Position numbers and translations under genes: made by a program. This document shows positions 4,502 through 5,432 of a stretch of DNA of 5,432 nt, in pieces (the first letter of the stretch is position 1; each line of letters opens with the position of its first letter). The notes beneath the pieces were generated by a model. The model saw nothing but the letters and a program-made list of their open reading frames with translations. It ran no database searches and was not told the origin of the DNA. This DNA is from an uncultured delta proteobacterium (lineage in GTDB: Bacteria > UBA10199 > GCA-002796325 > 1-14-0-20-49-13): assembly GCA_903868375.1 (NCBI GenBank), contig CAIPVD010000076.1, positions 1 to 5,432 of the forward strand, read 5' to 3'.

Positions 4502-5432
4502 TTATTTCAGTTTGGCAGCTAAGGGTGCTAGCATTGTTTTGACATCTTTGTCTTGCTGCATGTCTGCCGGCATTAACGCCAGTATCTGTTTAAAGAATGC
4601 CGTTGTCGCTGAAGTAGGCGGTTTATTAAATATGAGAGTTGGTGTTTTTAGCTTATCCTTTGCCTGAGAAGTATCTCCAGCTTTCCAGAGGGCGTATGAC
4701 AATATGAAATAGGCACCAACTTTGGATGCATCACGCTCAGTATCCTCTTCAAATGATTTAACTACTGCGGTCATCAACTTGTCTTTTTGCCAACTGTCTT
4801 TTAAAGATTTCGATAAATAACCAAAAACGTCATTAAACCCCATGCTTGTCATCTTAAATAATTCCGCAAAATCGGCAATGATCGGCTCAGTAAAGTTGCC
4901 TTTTTTGATGCGAGCATGACACCTATTTATATGAGGTTGTTCAAAAGTTGGATCAATCCGTATCGATTCTGTATAATCAACAATCTCCTTATCTAATTCT
5001 CCTTTTTCTCCCCATGCAACACCACGATCATAATATGCAACTGCATCATTGGGGTTGATCTGTATCACTGCCGAATAGTCGGCAATCGCTTTATCGAATT
5101 CGCCGTTGTTTTCATAAAAAACCCCGCGACCTTTATATGCAGATGTGGACTGAGGGTCAATTTGGATTGACTCAAAAAAATATGATAAAACCTCACTAAC
5201 CTCACCCCGCCGTCTTCTGGTTACCCCAAAATCGCTATAATCGAAGCTTAAAAATTGTCTTAATGATAACGGATAAAACCACTTATATTTTGCATCTGAA
5301 TTCTTAAATGAAGCGTCAAGAATTCTGAACCTACCATTAACCTCCACGCCAACGCACATGTGGGCGTACTTCCGTGACTTAATCGCATCATCAACCTCTG
5401 GATCCGTTATGTCCTCTTTATTTATATCTTCA
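4502..5432 (-). CDS. Transglutaminase-like/TPR protein, 5'-truncated by window edge
   Basis: The frame is open to the window edge, giving 309 visible residues. The first ATG (5359) has no ribosome binding site and falls inside a conserved-looking strand, so the true start is outside. Residues 23-41 (AHMCVGVEVNGRFRILDAS) match the His...Asp half of a transglutaminase-like fold, in which the family pattern is H-x-W-V-E-V then D-P/A-T/S about 15 residues later: His24 and Asp39. The nucleophilic Cys would lie upstream, so enzymatic activity cannot be judged. Residues about 78-163 are tetratricopeptide repeats, the clearest being SAYKGRGVFYENNGEFDKAI (97-116) and AYYDRGVAWGEKGELDKEI (132-150), a scaffold for protein-protein contacts. 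The C-terminal 140 residues are helical, with no recognised domain. A 9-bp tandem repeat at 5189-5206 encodes part of GEVSEV. A soluble enzyme-scaffold fusion is inferred. It is upstream of, and on the same strand as, the two orphan genes, but 248 bp away. Confidence 0.8.
   Translation of the reverse strand, partial: EDINKEDITDPEVDDAIKSRKYAHMCVGVEVNGRFRILDASFKNSDAKYKWFYPLSLRQFLSFDYSDFGVTRRRRGEVSEVLSYFFESIQIDPQSTSAYKGRGVFYENNGEFDKAIADYSAVIQINPNDAVAYYDRGVAWGEKGELDKEIVDYTESIRIDPTFEQPHINRCHARIKKGNFTEPIIADFAELFKMTSMGFNDVFGYLSKSLKDSWQKDKLMTAVVKSFEEDTERDASKVGAYFILSYALWKAGDTSQAKDKLKTPTLIFNKPPTSATTAFFKQILALMPADMQQDKDVKTMLAPLAAKLK

Overview
The window is bacterial DNA: Shine-Dalgarno sites, short intergenic gaps, a Sec signal peptide and a factor-independent terminator. 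I cannot assign a phylum. The GC-rich hairpin repeats and a GTCATTGCGAG-type dispersed repeat recall genomes of environmental or uncultured bacteria, but that is an impression and not a placement.

Left third (+ strand): the 3' part of a class II-like histone-deacetylase-family amidohydrolase (2-772, start outside the window), then an exported cyclophilin-type peptidyl-prolyl isomerase (784-1335). The two are 11 bp apart and probably share a transcript. After a repeat-bearing spacer comes a HEPN/MNT pair (1472-1873 and 1846-2160, overlapping by 28 bp), which resembles a type VII toxin-antitoxin module but lacks some expected catalytic residues. Related short repeats flank the pair, and a bidirectional terminator (2276-2304) closes the left block.

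Right half (- strand), in order of transcription: a transglutaminase-like/TPR protein whose 5' end leaves the window (4502-5432), an unrecognised 231-aa protein (3558-4253) and an unrecognised 384-aa coiled-coil, Cys-rich protein (2332-3486). The last two have no signal peptide, share a short A-S-C-W motif, and are each preceded by a copy of the same roughly 50-bp imperfect palindrome followed by a strong ribosome binding site. The middle gene appears to carry two compensating frameshifts: between 3749 and 3878 the neighbouring reading frame gives a far more protein-like, Ala/Glu-rich helix.

The right block is the best candidate for something undescribed: two weakly similar orphan proteins behind a repeated palindromic leader, downstream of a transglutaminase-TPR gene. 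Nothing in the sequence fixes its function.
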